DNA from: Ancistrus triradiatus
Lineage: Eukaryota; Chordata; Actinopteri; Siluriformes; Loricariidae
Assembly: GCA_025084515.1 (NCBI GenBank)
Contig: JAJAGP010000873.1
Location: 166,302 to 230,301, forward strand
DNA length: 64,000 nucleotides
Direction: 5' to 3'
Shown: positions 9,865-20,348 of the stretch, one piece after another
Layout of the letters: each line of letters begins with the position of its first letter
Numbering within the stretch: position 1 is the stretch's first letter
The notes under the pieces: model-generated
Database searches by the model: none
What the model saw: the letters and a program-made list of their open reading frames with translations, nothing else
Told to the model about the DNA's origin: nothing
Made by a program: the position numbers and the translations under genes

Positions 9865-9905
<41 letters not shown>
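9689..9905 (+). mobile_element. Tc1 family A fragment (copy A2) ending in a TC repeat
   Basis: Contains the end of the transposase (reading near ...CHCQQRxCYK), GAACTTTTGTTATTGACC and the long 3' inverted-repeat region up to ACAGACCTCTCTC, where sequence becomes (TC)n. No terminal CCCCACTG. Confidence 0.85.
9867..9903 (+). repeat. (TC)n microsatellite
   Basis: About 18 perfect TC units, starting exactly at the CCTCTCTC motif of the family-A Tc1 terminus. Confidence 0.97.
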
Positions 9906-9910
<5 letters not shown>

Positions 9911-10054
9911 TGATATTATCCTGCAGCACTTTAGCCGAGACTTGTTGTCTTTTAAATGTGCTATAGAACTAAAGGTGACTTGAGTTGTCCAGAGACAGAC
10001 CCCTATAAGCCTAACAAGGAAAAGCACTGTTCAAATGTTTTTAAAAAATAATAA

Positions 10055-10190
10055 GCAGATGTCCTTATCCAAGGCAACTTACAATTTAAGGTTAAAGGGT
10101 TCAACAGTGGCAGCTTGGTAATACTGGGATCCAAACCCTCAAAGTTTCGGTCAATAGTCCATTACCGTTAGTGCTAACACTACCCATTAT
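10055..10190 (-). mobile_element. V-SINE, minus orientation
   Basis: Tail relic GCAGATGTCCTTATCCAAGG, core GGGTTCAACAGTGGCAGCTT, and box B relic GGGATCCAAACCCT. Confidence 0.7.
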
Positions 10191-10924
10191 GGGATAATAG
10201 AGAGGAGGCAGCGCTCACTGCACCTTCCCTTTAATAAATTGCATGAGCCTTTTTTTGCACAGCATAGAAACTAGTTCTTACTGTACAGATGCTCACTGCC
10301 CGCTGCTAATGTTAAATTGAACAGCATGTGGCTTTATTTCATTTATGTTTAACCTTTTGGCACTTACCAAAACAAATGGGTGCAATTCAGAGCAAGTTCT
10401 TAAACATTAAGGCCCAATTATTCATCATAGTATTTTACTAAAATCTTCTAACTCTTATATTCAATGGTCCAGAAAGATGTTCCGATAAGCTCGTTTGCTA
10501 AAAAGTGTAGCAGCGTGTAATCCACTTAATGCTATCGCAGCTGAGGTTTTTCTGTCGATATGGGTAGTTAATTCAGTCCGGCATTAAGTAGTGTGTATCA
10601 TCACTCAGCTCTAATCCAGCAGAGAAGAGACTCTCAGGTCTAATTGCTGCTTTTCTAATTAAAATGAAAATGCTTCCTGTCTGCTGGCCTCTATTTTATC
10701 ATTCCTGTTTGAAGTGAAGAATCAAAGTGAGAGCTGGATCCTGCAAGGCATCCCTGCCAGTTAGTATCTGCGCATATGAGCTGGCGCACACACACATACA
10801 CGCGCAGACACAACTTACATAATGACTTTCTAAAAATCTGTATTCAAAATGCATTACAAATAAACTGTAACGTACTATAAGGTATACGCAGCAACTAATA
10901 AAGCTAAGCATAAGCACTGAAGTA
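10191..10924. other. Unannotated stretch
   Basis: Nothing recognised apart from a short CA-rich run at 10785-10808. Confidence 0.5.
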
Positions 10925-11059
10925 CAGGCGCTCCCCATTTTACGATGGTCCGGTTTACGATGTTTCGACTTTACGATGGGAATCTGATAATACCCATTCA
11001 GCAGAAACCACATTCTCAATGTAGATTTTTGCCAGGCAAGCGATACACAGTACAATTCA

Positions 11060-11755
11060 TTCATTTTCTTATCCTGGTCAGGGTCGCGGGAAAGCGGGTA
11101 CCTAGCTTTTGGCACAGGAGGCTAAGCGCAACAACCCTAGACGGGACGCGCACTCCAACGTAGCGTACATACACTCACAGTCTGAGGGAACTTTAGAAAC
11201 ACCAATTATTCTAACACACAGGTCTGCCACAATCATGAAACTTGAACTGATGATGAGTTGTCATTACTAATCAGGTTTTTGACCTTTTTGAGTCTAAAGA
11301 ACAGGATTTTAACCATATCAGTGCCTCTGCCTTCACTTCACCATTATTAGTAACAATTATTTCAGTTTTATCCTTATTTAGCTGCAGAAATTATGACACA
11401 TCCAGGAGTTCATATCATCTAGACACCGAAGCAGGGTGTTGATAGATCGACGAGGGTCTAAGCACAGGACATATACAATTGTGTGTCTTCCGCATACTGA
11501 TGAAAGGAACTATTATATTTGTTAATTAAATGGGATTATCATAAATAATTGCGATTAGAAGATCATGTAATATCTGTGGCAACCGTACTAACACATGTCT
11601 TTGGAATGAGGGAGGAAACCAGATTAAACCCAGACAGACATGGGGAGAACATGCAAACTCCACACAGGCAGTCTGAAATCAGCATTGAACCAAGGATGTT
11701 GGAGCTGTGAGGCGACAGAGTTAAGCGCTGCACCACCGTGTCGCTCCTTTCAATA
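11060..11755 (-). mobile_element. DANA/SINE3-like SINE, split by a LINE fragment
   Basis: On the minus strand the head starts AGCGACACGGTGGTGCAGCG (box A), with box B GGTTCAATGC, then TGTGGAGTTTGCATGTTCTC, CCAAAGACATGTGTTAG, and after the interruption the tail with GACCCTGACCAGGATAAG and AATGAATGAA. This is the typical teleost SINE3 layout. Confidence 0.8.
11222..11588 (-). pseudogene. LINE reverse-transcriptase fragment (Y-A-D-D region)
   Basis: Minus strand reads QYAEDTQLY (catalytic YADD changed to YAED), then further on LDDMNSWMCHNF and an IRIKLK relic, the order found downstream of the active site in L2-like LINEs. Both ends are truncated. It interrupts the SINE between two CTAACACA stretches. 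Confidence 0.7.
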
Positions 11756-11939
11756 CATTAGTCCATAAATTACATGAGATATTCAACACTTTATTATAAA
11801 ATAAGCTTTGCATTAATAATTTTGCCCAACTGTTGCTTAATGTAGGTGTTTTAAGCACGTTTAAGGTAGGGTACGCTATGATCTATGTTAAACTAATCAG
11901 TTTACAATTCATTCAGCTTATGATGGGGGGCTACCTGTA

Positions 11940-12480
11940 CGTAGTTACATGGTAAACACTTCTAAAGTCTGGTTATTTAACCCATTTATTATGATATGTG
12001 TTTTTTCTGACAGTGTTCTTATTCAAAAATGTTGAACACGAACATGGTGATGGTGATGTTGAATGCACAATGCTACTGATTTCCTTTATATTTCGTTTGT
12101 CAAGGATCTTAAGAACTTAATCTGGTTGTCAGGCAGTGACTATTTCCCATTTGAGCCTGGATCTGCTCAAGGTTTTAAGCTTTCACATCGCAAGCTTCAC
12201 CTGGGATTCAAACCCAGGCCCTCAGGAAATGTCATTTCCAGCAGCTGGCTCCCATCACCAGAGCTGTGTTGTACATATTGTCTATATACAACATATACAT
12301 ACACACAGTGGGGACCAAAAGTCTGGGACTACCAGTGAAAATGCAACTACCAGGACTAAATAGTGCCGATATGCATATTTTTACATTCTTTTATTCAATA
12401 TTTTTATTTACTTACGTTGTTTTTTGAACTATTACTATATTTGGCTAGATAAATGATTTGCATTCTTGCATATATCATCT
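11940..12480. other. Unannotated stretch with a lone Tc1-like end
   Basis: CAGTGGGGACCAAAAGTCTG at 12306 resembles a Tc1 terminus, but no partner end is visible. A box-B-like GGATTCAAACCC at 12204 may be SINE debris. Confidence 0.45.
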
Positions 12481-12481
12481 A

Positions 12482-12690
12482 CGCCCCCCAAGGAGGATGG
12501 GTCCCTTTTTGAGTAATGGTTCTCCCAAGGTTTCTTCCTAATAACACTTAGAGAGTTTTTCCTTGCCACTGTCGCTCTAGGCTTGCTCAATTTGGGATTG
12601 ACCCTAGATATTAGAAGATAATTTAAAATTGTAAAGCTGCTTTGAGACAATGCTCCATTGTAAAAAGCACTATATAAATAAAACTGACTT
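12482..12690 (+). mobile_element. Fish retroposon tail repeat, copy T2
   Basis: GGATGGGTCCCTTTTTGAGT, GTTTCTTCCTAATA, TTTTTCCTTGCCACTGTCGC and the 3' end GCACTATATAAATAAAACTG. Near full length and close to T1. Confidence 0.75.
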
Positions 12691-12699
12691 TACTTTTAT

Positions 12700-13329
12700 T
12701 AAGACACTTACATTTCTTAACAAAACAGAACTATTTTGTTTAGATGCATAGATCAGATATTTGGTTTGTTCTATAAATGCACCACTACACAGGCACTGAC
12801 CTCCCACCCAGTCCCCCCACACTTAGTTGTCGTGCTCGGTAAACCAGTCACGTCTCAGTATTCATAAAAAGGGCGAGGTGGACATGTTCGCGCTGCCGTG
12901 TCTGGCTGTTTTAATGCTTGTGGATGTGTGTGTGTGTTTGCATAAATATGCCCTGAAGAACCTGTTTAGAAATGTTTTATGTTGTCTCACTGACTCAAAG
13001 CCTCCAAATGTATTTCTTTAACAGGGATTCACTTTGAAACTGCTGCCAGTGACACCTGGGGTGTGTGTTGGCAAATAAATATGTACAGTGCAAAGCATTG
13101 TCAATATACATGGTAAATTGCCATACCCACCACAGTTCAAAAGGGGTCAAACATCAATCATGGGACTGAGATGGATATGCTAAAGTGTCACTCTTTGGTT
13201 ACTGAACCCTTTTTGTTTGGATTTGTGCGTATGCTTTGAATCATTGTCTAGATGCTAGATCCATCCATGAGCCAGTTAAACCTAATAAAAAAAGATCTCT
13301 CAGTATTTTCTAGGAATTTGTCAATAACA
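12700..13329. other. Unannotated stretch
   Basis: No repeat or gene recognised. A short (TG)n run at 12925-12940. Confidence 0.5.
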
Positions 13330-13800
13330 ATAATCAGACGATACTTTGGCAGAGTAAAAGATGTTTGAACCCGTCTTTCTCAACCACATGAATTTTCACG
13401 GTGTGTTTCGCAATGAAATTGGTGACAGCATTTGTGTCTCACCATTTGTTGCTTTTCTTGTCGTGAGGAGCTTTTTTGCAGAATGATTCCACTGTTTGTT
13501 GAGTGTGTTCTTGTGCTGGTACCTTGGCTTGTTTTAGCCTGTTGTGGACAGTTGACCCTGGAAGTTTGTCATAATCCTCATATTGTGTACAGTGGTTTGG
13601 TTGCAGATGATGAAATAAGGCAACTAATTTCCAACTTAGCTTGCAGATTATCTTTTCAAAGCTGAGCCTCATCTAGAAAGTAAATCTAACAACATAGACG
13701 GTGAGGCTTGTGGTGTCTGTACTTTGTCTCCTGCCATAGTTTGTTCACTCATTTTTAACATCAGTCATGTGCTTTTAGGTAGAACACAGATTGGATTGTG
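13330..13800 (-). pseudogene. hAT transposase N-terminal fragment (BED finger), copy H1
   Basis: Minus strand carries a BED-type zinc-finger relic (CKLSWK ... LFHHLQPNHCTQYED), the linker VHNRLKQAKVPAQEH and TVESFCKKAPHDKKSNKW, then after one stop NAVTNFIAKHTVKIHVVEK, the usual order in hAT transposases. The CxxC is decayed (CKLS). The upstream part (about 13735-13790) matches the leader of copy H2. Confidence 0.7.
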
Positions 13801-13837
13801 GCTCTAGCACGTTGGATGCATTTAGTGTGAATGTGCA

Positions 13838-14043
13838 GTAGTGGTGGACCGATATTTTTTAATGGCTGTGCCAATAATTACAGAGCAAGGTGACCAATAG
13901 CCAATATATAATGTCAATATAATTTTTTGTTTTGCAACTGATAAAACTAATAACAATAAATGAGACACCAAATTGCTGAACTTAAATTAGCATTTATTTA
14001 AGCTATAAATGCAGTGTCTCTGTTTGAACTCTGTGATTTTTAT
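13838..14043 (+). mobile_element. hAT-type MITE fragment
   Basis: Begins AGTGGTGGACCGATATTTTT, a familiar hAT end in fish, followed by AATAGCCAATATATAATGTC. The far end is not seen; a V-SINE follows directly. Confidence 0.55.
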
Positions 14044-14046
14044 AAA

Positions 14047-14243
14047 CATTTACATTTACAGCATTTAGCAGACGCCCTTATCCACAGCGACTTACAATTG
14101 GTACAATCTTACAATCCAAGCAATTGTGGGTTAAGGACCTTGCTCAAGGACCCAACAGTGACAGCTTGGCAGAAGTGGGATTTGAACCCTGGACTTTCTA
14201 GTCCATAGTCCAGTACCTTAACCACTAGGCCACCAAAGTCCCC
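14047..14243 (-). mobile_element. V-SINE, minus orientation, near full length
   Basis: Read on the minus strand: box A (TGGCCTAGTGGTTAAGGTAC), box B (GGTTCAAATCCC), core CCACTG/CACTGTTGGGTCCTTG and tail GTCGCTGTGGATAAGGGCGT ending TGTAAATGTAAATG. About 195 bp; one of the two best copies (other 60345-60540). Boxes A and B form an internal Pol III promoter. Confidence 0.9.
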
Positions 14244-14245
14244 TT

Positions 14246-14454
14246 ACTTATATCTTTACCCACAAGTCTCTATTCAGCTCTCTTTGTACCTTGCAAAAAG
14301 GTAACCAAATTTAGCATGGGTACTTAAGACACATGGCATTGGAAATGACCAAAGGTGGGAACATGGGCACCGTAGAAACCATTCCATGTAATGCCATGCT
14401 GTCCATCGGAAAAGTGATATAAGCCAGAGTAATGGTGACTCACTCAGAATTTAA
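14246..14454. other. Unannotated stretch
   Basis: Nothing recognised. Confidence 0.4.
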
Positions 14455-14580
14455 TGGATGCCTGACAAGATGGCGGAGGGTTCAAGTCATAACACTGCCA
14501 AGCCACCACAGTTAGACCCTTGATAAAGATGTTTAACCCTCAACTGCTGACAAGTTAGACTGTCAGGTTGAACCCCCCTA
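14455..14580 (+). mobile_element. V-SINE (HAmo-like) fragment
   Basis: Box B GGTTCAAGTCATAACACTGC, then GACCCTTGATAAAG and TTTAACCCTCAACTGCT. No tail. Confidence 0.55.
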
Positions 14581-14887
14581 TCTGAATGTACTTCGTACTG
14601 AAAAATGGTTCAGATCCAAAAGGATTTTTGGATAATGGGACCCTGTGACCATTATTTCCTAAACCTCAACTAGTTCCTGTATATTTCAACTCTTTAAAAA
14701 TGTTAGCTTCATATAGTGGCAGAGAACTTTCTGACTGGCCCTGATGCCTGCATGTTTGTCTCCAGATTTGGCAGGGATTCACTTGTCAAAGAGATCATTA
14801 CGTCTGCCGCAACATGTATGTACTAGCTGTAATTGCTCAGAATAAGGGTGAGTGCTAAGGACTCTATAGTTTAATACTAAATGTTTA

Positions 14888-15142
14888 ATTGAGGTGCTCC
14901 AATTGAAATTTCTGTTGGTCAATTTCTGATTTTTTAAACAATTTTGGCCAATTCCGATTTTCTTTCTGTCTTTATAAGTTATAAGTTACAAAATTATAAG
15001 TTTACAAGCATAAGTATACATGTGTAAATGTGACCAGAATGGAACCGGTTAGATGAGACTGATTGGCCGATCACCGGTTATAGCCGATCACACTAAAAAT
15101 GGGCAGATTCCAGTCACGGGTCGATCGCTTGGTGCATGTCTA
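14888..15142 (+). mobile_element. hAT-like MITE, GGCCGATCACCGG type
   Basis: Left end TTGAGGTGCTCCAATTG; right end inverted TTAGACATGCACCAAGCG. The interior has TTGGCCAATTCCGATTTTC and GATTGGCCGATCACCGG blocks. Non-coding. Confidence 0.55.
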
Positions 15143-16394
15143 ATACTTATGGATATGGTTATTTACAAAAAGGCATATATCAACAATGATTTTGCACAGA
15201 CTAGGTGATTTAGTCTGGGTTTAGGAAATATTTACCTCAAGTTCATCTAAAATCCATTTTGCTTTTCCCCCTCAGCAGTTCGTCTGCACCCCCCAAGAGA
15301 GGATCAGTTTGAATTCCGCAGGTGCAATGTCAATGGAAGTACCTGCCAGGATCTGTGGCATGTGTAAACCCCAACCAGCTAAGTAGGACAAATACATTTC
15401 CAAACCTAGCAGAGGTGACGCTTTTTTTCTTGACAGGTCTGTGAGAGATCAAACCTGCCCAACAAATCCTTCACTGAATCTATCAAAGATCTAAAAGAAG
15501 CCTCCCTACTGCCCCACCCCCCGACTACAAAAATAACTTGCAAACACTAAAAGATTCAATCTGCCAGGAACGACTAGGCTTACCTTCAAAGTCTGCTATT
15601 TGCACAATAATTGGTTTTGTCATCTGGCTTTTGATGAAAGAGAATACAAAATTCCAAAAATACAGTTATTCGTGACTGCTACAGTACTCGCTGTCGGAAA
15701 TGCAGACTGTAGAGCCATCACAGCAACAAGATAAGGAATTAGGTGGAATAGCATTCGGTCTTAAATGTAGCACATCCAGTCAATCAATACAAATATCTTG
15801 AAATATTTTGCTTCACAAAAACCCAAGCCTCAACCAAGTTGACAGCTGACCAATCCAACCAAATAACAAACCAGTTGAGTGGAAGTTAAGATATTAGAGA
15901 CACAGCCAATCAGCAATCAGCACAGACGTGTTTACTCAGTGCCTCAGTAAAGCTTTGAGGCTAATGATTCACTGGATCTTACTCACAATCCTTTTAAATA
16001 CATATTCACAACAGGCCCTGATCGTATCACTTCTCTGTGGACTGCCCTTCCATCATCCAAAAACTTGCCAGTAATTAGATTGGGTACTCAAACGTGATCA
16101 GTACAGACTCAGAGAAGATTAACCTCAGCTACTGCAAAAGAGCTAAACGTGCAACATGCTGACATGAGTGTAAAATGCCCCTCCAGCAGGGTCTGTATCA
16201 GCTATGATATTGTCTTAATTGTTGTTTTAACGATGTGCAAGCTGCCATTATCGACTGTCACCCACTCTGCAAAATAAATAAATAAAAAAGGCAAAAACCT
16301 TCAGAGTTCACATATTCAATGCGTCATGTAGCCAGGTAGGACAGACAACTGCATGCAACGTGCTAGTATTACCAACACAAAGCTGTCGTTCTAT
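15143..16394. other. Unannotated stretch
   Basis: About 1.2 kb of apparently unique sequence. No exon with convincing splice sites, and no repeat family recognised. Confidence 0.5.
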
Positions 16395-16720
16395 CTAGAA
16401 ACGCATGACTGAAGTTAAAAATGAGTGAACAAACTGTGGCAGGAGACAAACTACAGACACCACCAGCCTCACAGTTTACATCGTTCGATTTAATTGCTAA
16501 ATGTGGCTCAACTTCACTCGCATGGATTTGTTTTGGTTTTGAAAAAGCAGATGTCACTCTAAAGACGGCAATCTGCAAACTATGTCGGAAATCTGTAGCA
16601 GTTAATGACAACTAACTTATTTCACCATCTGTGAACTAACCACTGTGCAAAAGATGAAGATTAAGACAAACCTCGGGAGTCAGGTGTCCATAAGAGGCTT
16701 AAACCAGCCAAAGTAGCTTT
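16395..16720 (+). pseudogene. hAT transposase N-terminal fragment (BED finger), copy H2
   Basis: Open from MSEQTVAGDK to VAVNDN (16421-16615), with FGFEKADV, then CKLCRKSV (CxxC of a BED finger). After a frameshift TTNLFHHL, stop, TNHC supplies the second half (HxxxH/C). Then HKRLKPAK. BED fingers bind DNA at the N-terminus of hAT transposases; the catalytic part is absent. Confidence 0.75.
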
Positions 16721-16961
16721 AGTTTTAACCTCTTCGCCTTTGGTAATTTTGTCAAATTCTTATTAATTAATTAATGTATTATTTCAGAGTTGTTCCTCCA
16801 TGGTTTACTTTTGCTCTGCCTGTATTGCAAACAGCATGCTCTGAAGAGCTTCCACACTGAAGACATGGCTTTGTCTGAAACAGATCCCTACTCCCTCATT
16901 AGTATCCCTACTGCCTCTTTAGCAGTGCACTATATGTATAGAGAGAGAGAGTATTTGGTTG

Positions 16962-17300
16962 TCTAAACTGACTAAATAAGGCTCAACGTCACTTGTAGAA
17001 GTGTTCTGGCTTTTAAAAGACAGATGTTTCTCAAAAGACTGCAATCTGCAAACTGTCAGAAATTGGTTGCCATTAAAGACGGCTCGATAACTAACTTATT
17101 TCACCATCTGCAAACTAAAAACTGTGCAGAACATGAAGATTAAAACAAACTGTTGGAGTCAGCTGTATATGACAGGCTTAAACCTGCCAAAAATCCAGCA
17201 CAAAAACACACTCAGCAAACTTTAGCTGAATCATTCTGCAAAAAAGTGCCTTATGTCAAGAAAAGCAGCAGATGGCAAGCTTTTCTTACATTTAAATTTC
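16962..17300 (+). pseudogene. hAT BED-finger fragment, copy H3 (tandem to H2)
   Basis: Homologous to H2: GGCTCAACGTCACTTG, a decayed finger (TGCAAACTGTCAG), TTCACCATCTGCAAACT, then an open frame MESAVYDRLKPAKNPAQKHT...AESFCKKVPYVKKSSRWQ. The finger cysteines are out of frame. It ends where H1 continues into the catalytic region. Confidence 0.7.
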
Positions 17301-18236
17301 CTTTAATGTTATGGCCATTGATCTCATCTGTAAGCAATAATTAATATCCTACTAACAAAAGAAAGTTTGTACAATGCGAGACTTTTACAAAAATGTATTT
17401 CAAGGATGCAAAGTATCACCTAATTACTGTTATCTACAAAATCCAAGAAAATACTGAAAAATCATTTTTAGTCAATATCGCACACACACTTACCCTCCAG
17501 CAGTTCGAATTTTGTGGGTTAAATGGTAACATGAAGCTATTACAATAATTAGTCCTTAGATAAGTAGTTAGCAACATTAGCCTCATAGCATTGTATGCAT
17601 TTCCATTGAACCAGCAAACTGTAATGTAAGTGTATGCTAAAACTGGGTGCAGCTAATAAACTTTAGTGTATACACTAACGGTCTGGGGCCATCCATTAAA
17701 ATGCTTCTGTGACTCCTCAGAGCAAAATCTTTCCCAAACAAGAACATTATTCCTCAAAGTACCAGCGTTTGGTGAAGTTTGTTTTGTCTTTGTGGGTAAC
17801 TTTTAAATCATGACAGTCACCTCTGCAGAGAGGGCAAAGATAATCTCCTTATAAAGGCAACAGCTCTGCTGTAGACATGTCATTCAGTCCTTGGCATTAC
17901 AGGAACTGGATAAACTCCTGCATGGTGAGTAACAGTGGGAGCTACACTGGCCCTAAACCTTGTTTGAAGATTCATGAGCCAAATCACACATTAGTAAGGA
18001 GTAAATATTAATCTTAAATGGAAATATATAGTAAAACTAGTAAAAAAAAATATATATATATGACATGTCTGACTTTGATACAATCTAAATATATACTGGA
18101 GCCGAGGGTTAAATGTATACACACTGTTAGCATTGGGGACGCACAGCATGGTTTAATCACTGCATCTCTGATTCAGCTTTAGCATGAGAGCTTATTAACT
18201 CAGGTCAAGCTTATGTGTCATCGTTTAATTCCATCC
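17301..18236. other. Unannotated stretch
   Basis: No gene or recognised repeat. Short TA run at 18050-18062. Confidence 0.5.
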
Positions 18237-18390
18237 TAGTGTTGCAGTCAAGACCACTAGAGCAGAGTCCAGGTCAAGACCGAAACCAGATTAATATCCT
18301 TTTTTTTCATCATACAAGAATAAAAAGAAGAAAATGGGGGAAAAAAAAGTTTGTAATTCACCTTTTTTTTTTTTTTTTCCATTAATTACA

Positions 18391-19325
18391 CAGTGGTACA
18401 ATTCTCGTTGTTAAGTCATTCCAGAAGGCTTGTCGAGACCAAAAACCACGAGTATGAGCAAATTTTTCCCCTAAGAAATAATGTAAATTGAATGAATCCG
18501 TTCCAAACCCCCAGAAAATCCACGCTGTATAAGCATTACCGTATTTTCCGGGCTATAAAGCGCACCGGGTTATAAGGTGCATTAAATGAAACAAAACTCT
18601 TAAGTTCCGTCGGAAGCTCAGTTTGGTCTTTACCTGGCGCAGGGCGTCTTCTTGCTTTCTTCCACTTCCGTACCATTGATTCGTTAATGTTGAATTCTCT
18701 CACAGCTGCTCTATGACCATGTTGTACTGCGTGACTGATAGCGTTGAGTTTGAAATCCGCTTCGAAAATGAATGAATGAATGCACGTACCCTAATGCTGA
18801 AGCACATACCGTATTACTCCGAGATGCTGCGCACTACGGTTGCCGTAAGCTTCGTAACTTACCAAGACCGTGCTAAAACATTTTGACAGATTTATGAGCG
18901 CCGTGTACCATCTACAATCGGTTCTAGGTCAGAAGGCTCAACCAGAATTAATTCATACATTAGACGCACCGCATTTCAAGGCGCACTGTCGATTTTTGAG
19001 AAAGTTAAAGGATTTTAAGTGTGCCTTATGGTCCGAAAAATACGGTACATTACCTTACAGTTGGCCAAAATCATTAACGCAAAGCTTAATTTATAATAAA
19101 GTGTTGAAAAATCTCATGTCATTTAGTGAGTAATGGATTGACAGTGAAAAGTAAAAGCAAAACACTTACTCTGTTGGTGAACTCAGGGCACTAGCCTAGC
19201 TGCTAAGCTAACTGCAGCCTGTGTTCTGGAAGATTCAGTTTTCCTTTTGGTTGGCTCTTATAACCAAAGTCTAAAATTGGTATTAATAATTATAATCTTA
19301 GTCAAACCAATGTAACTTTAGACGT
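18391..19325 (+). mobile_element. TIR element R, copy R3, split
   Basis: CAGTGGTACAATTCTCGTTG at the left, AAATTTTTCCCCTAAGAAAT and AATCCGTTCCAAACCC before the break at 18538. After it, the TTTTCCTTTTGGTTGGCT stretch (19239) matches R2 at 3888. The right end is not clear. R3 lacks the CAGGGTG MITE present in R1 and R2. Confidence 0.6.
18539..19045 (-). mobile_element. Pogo-type non-autonomous element
   Basis: Ends CCGTATTTTCCGGGCTATAA and inverse CCGTATTTTTCGGACCATAA, flanked by TA (18537-18538, 19046-19047). The minus strand at 18601-18770 reads FKLNAISHAVQHGHRAAVRE then FNINESMVRKWKKARR, the N-terminal helix-turn-helix of pogo/CENP-B-like transposases, so this is a deletion derivative keeping the DNA-binding part. 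Confidence 0.8.
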
Positions 19326-19771
19326 GGTTGCTGAGATCTCTGTTATTGAAATTTGGCAAAATTTAGTTTCAGCTGAATGCTTCTTCTTTAGTGAAGACTT
19401 GCAGAGAAGTTCATGGTTCTTCACATACCTGAAAAGTACAATGCCAGATTTTGCGGACCTGGTAAAGTATAGCGAGTGGGTAAATCTTAACGTCGGACTA
19501 TTCAAAATAAAACTTGTTCATTGATTGGATACTGAATGAGAAGAGCAGATTTTCCCTGTTAGGCAACCTGAGTGCAGATTTTATTTAGACATGTAAACAA
19601 AGACTGATTTATTCTGTTTGAATGGATTGTTGATATTCAATAACAATAGCGTCACCTCCGGCAAAGGCATTGGCTTGTTTTGACATCAATTTCCGAGTCA
19701 ACCTTACCCCGAAACCAAGAAGAAACTGAGTGACATCGAGACTGAGACTAGACTTGAATTCTACAACACTA

Positions 19772-20348
19772 ATACATCCATTACTAAAAGTATACTCGAG
19801 GAATTGAAAACGATATGTGCAGACCACTGGATAGTCTCAAAAACACAACAACCAACCTTTCTGAGGGGTTTTATTTTATTTTATATTTCTAATTTCACTC
19901 AAAAGATGCTTTACTGTCAAATTACTAAGGTAGCTCATCTAAGTTAACAATTTTAAATAATATTGTAAACAGCCAGACAAATCAGACAAAACCTCACAGA
20001 GATCGTGTCATGATTCCTCAAGCTTGTTAGCAGTGATTATAAACATGTATGAATCTAACTTCAAATGATTTTAGAAAGCTTCTGAGGTAAGCTGTTTTGC
20101 CAGCTGGCCATCATCAGTGAAGATTATAAGTATTTCAATGCAGGACTTAAAATGATCTCAGAAATCATGCCAGATTTGGTCACAGTAGCTAGCGGACTAG
20201 ATTGTGGACTGGTACAATTATGGCAGAGAAATTTTCTCCCAATATATGCTGTTTAGCTAGCTGGCTAACATTAATAGTGAATATCATTAAGGGAAAACTG
20301 CTTGATATTCATCCATGTCCATCACCTGCCACATGAAAGTAGTTAATA
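19772..20348. other. Unannotated stretch
   Basis: No recognised gene or repeat. Confidence 0.45.

Larger units (their letters stand above)
10925..11937 (+). mobile_element. TIR element (CAGGCGCTCCCC ends) containing nested retroposons
   Basis: Left end CAGGCGCTCCCCATTTTACG; right end, inverted, CAGGTAGCCCCCCATCATAA. TA flanks both sides (10923-10924, 11938-11939), as in Tc1/mariner elements. The repeated phrase TTTACGATG is typical of this non-autonomous family. The 1013-bp span is mostly a nested SINE, itself split by a LINE piece. Confidence 0.75.
18237..19771 (+). mobile_element. hAT-type element with two nested insertions
   Basis: Starts TAGTGTTGCAGTCAAGAC and ends (inverse) TAGTGTTGTAGAATTCAAG. 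Flanks TTCCATCC (18229-18236) and ATACATCC (19772-19779) agree at 6 of 8 positions, fitting a decayed 8-bp duplication. Inside lie a copy of TIR element R and, inside that, a pogo-type MITE. No transposase frame of its own. Confidence 0.65.

Noticed and set aside
14047..14243. tRNA genes suggested by box A and box B motifs
   Set aside because: The motifs belong to SINE heads repeated through the window; no cloverleaf of a functional tRNA was evident.
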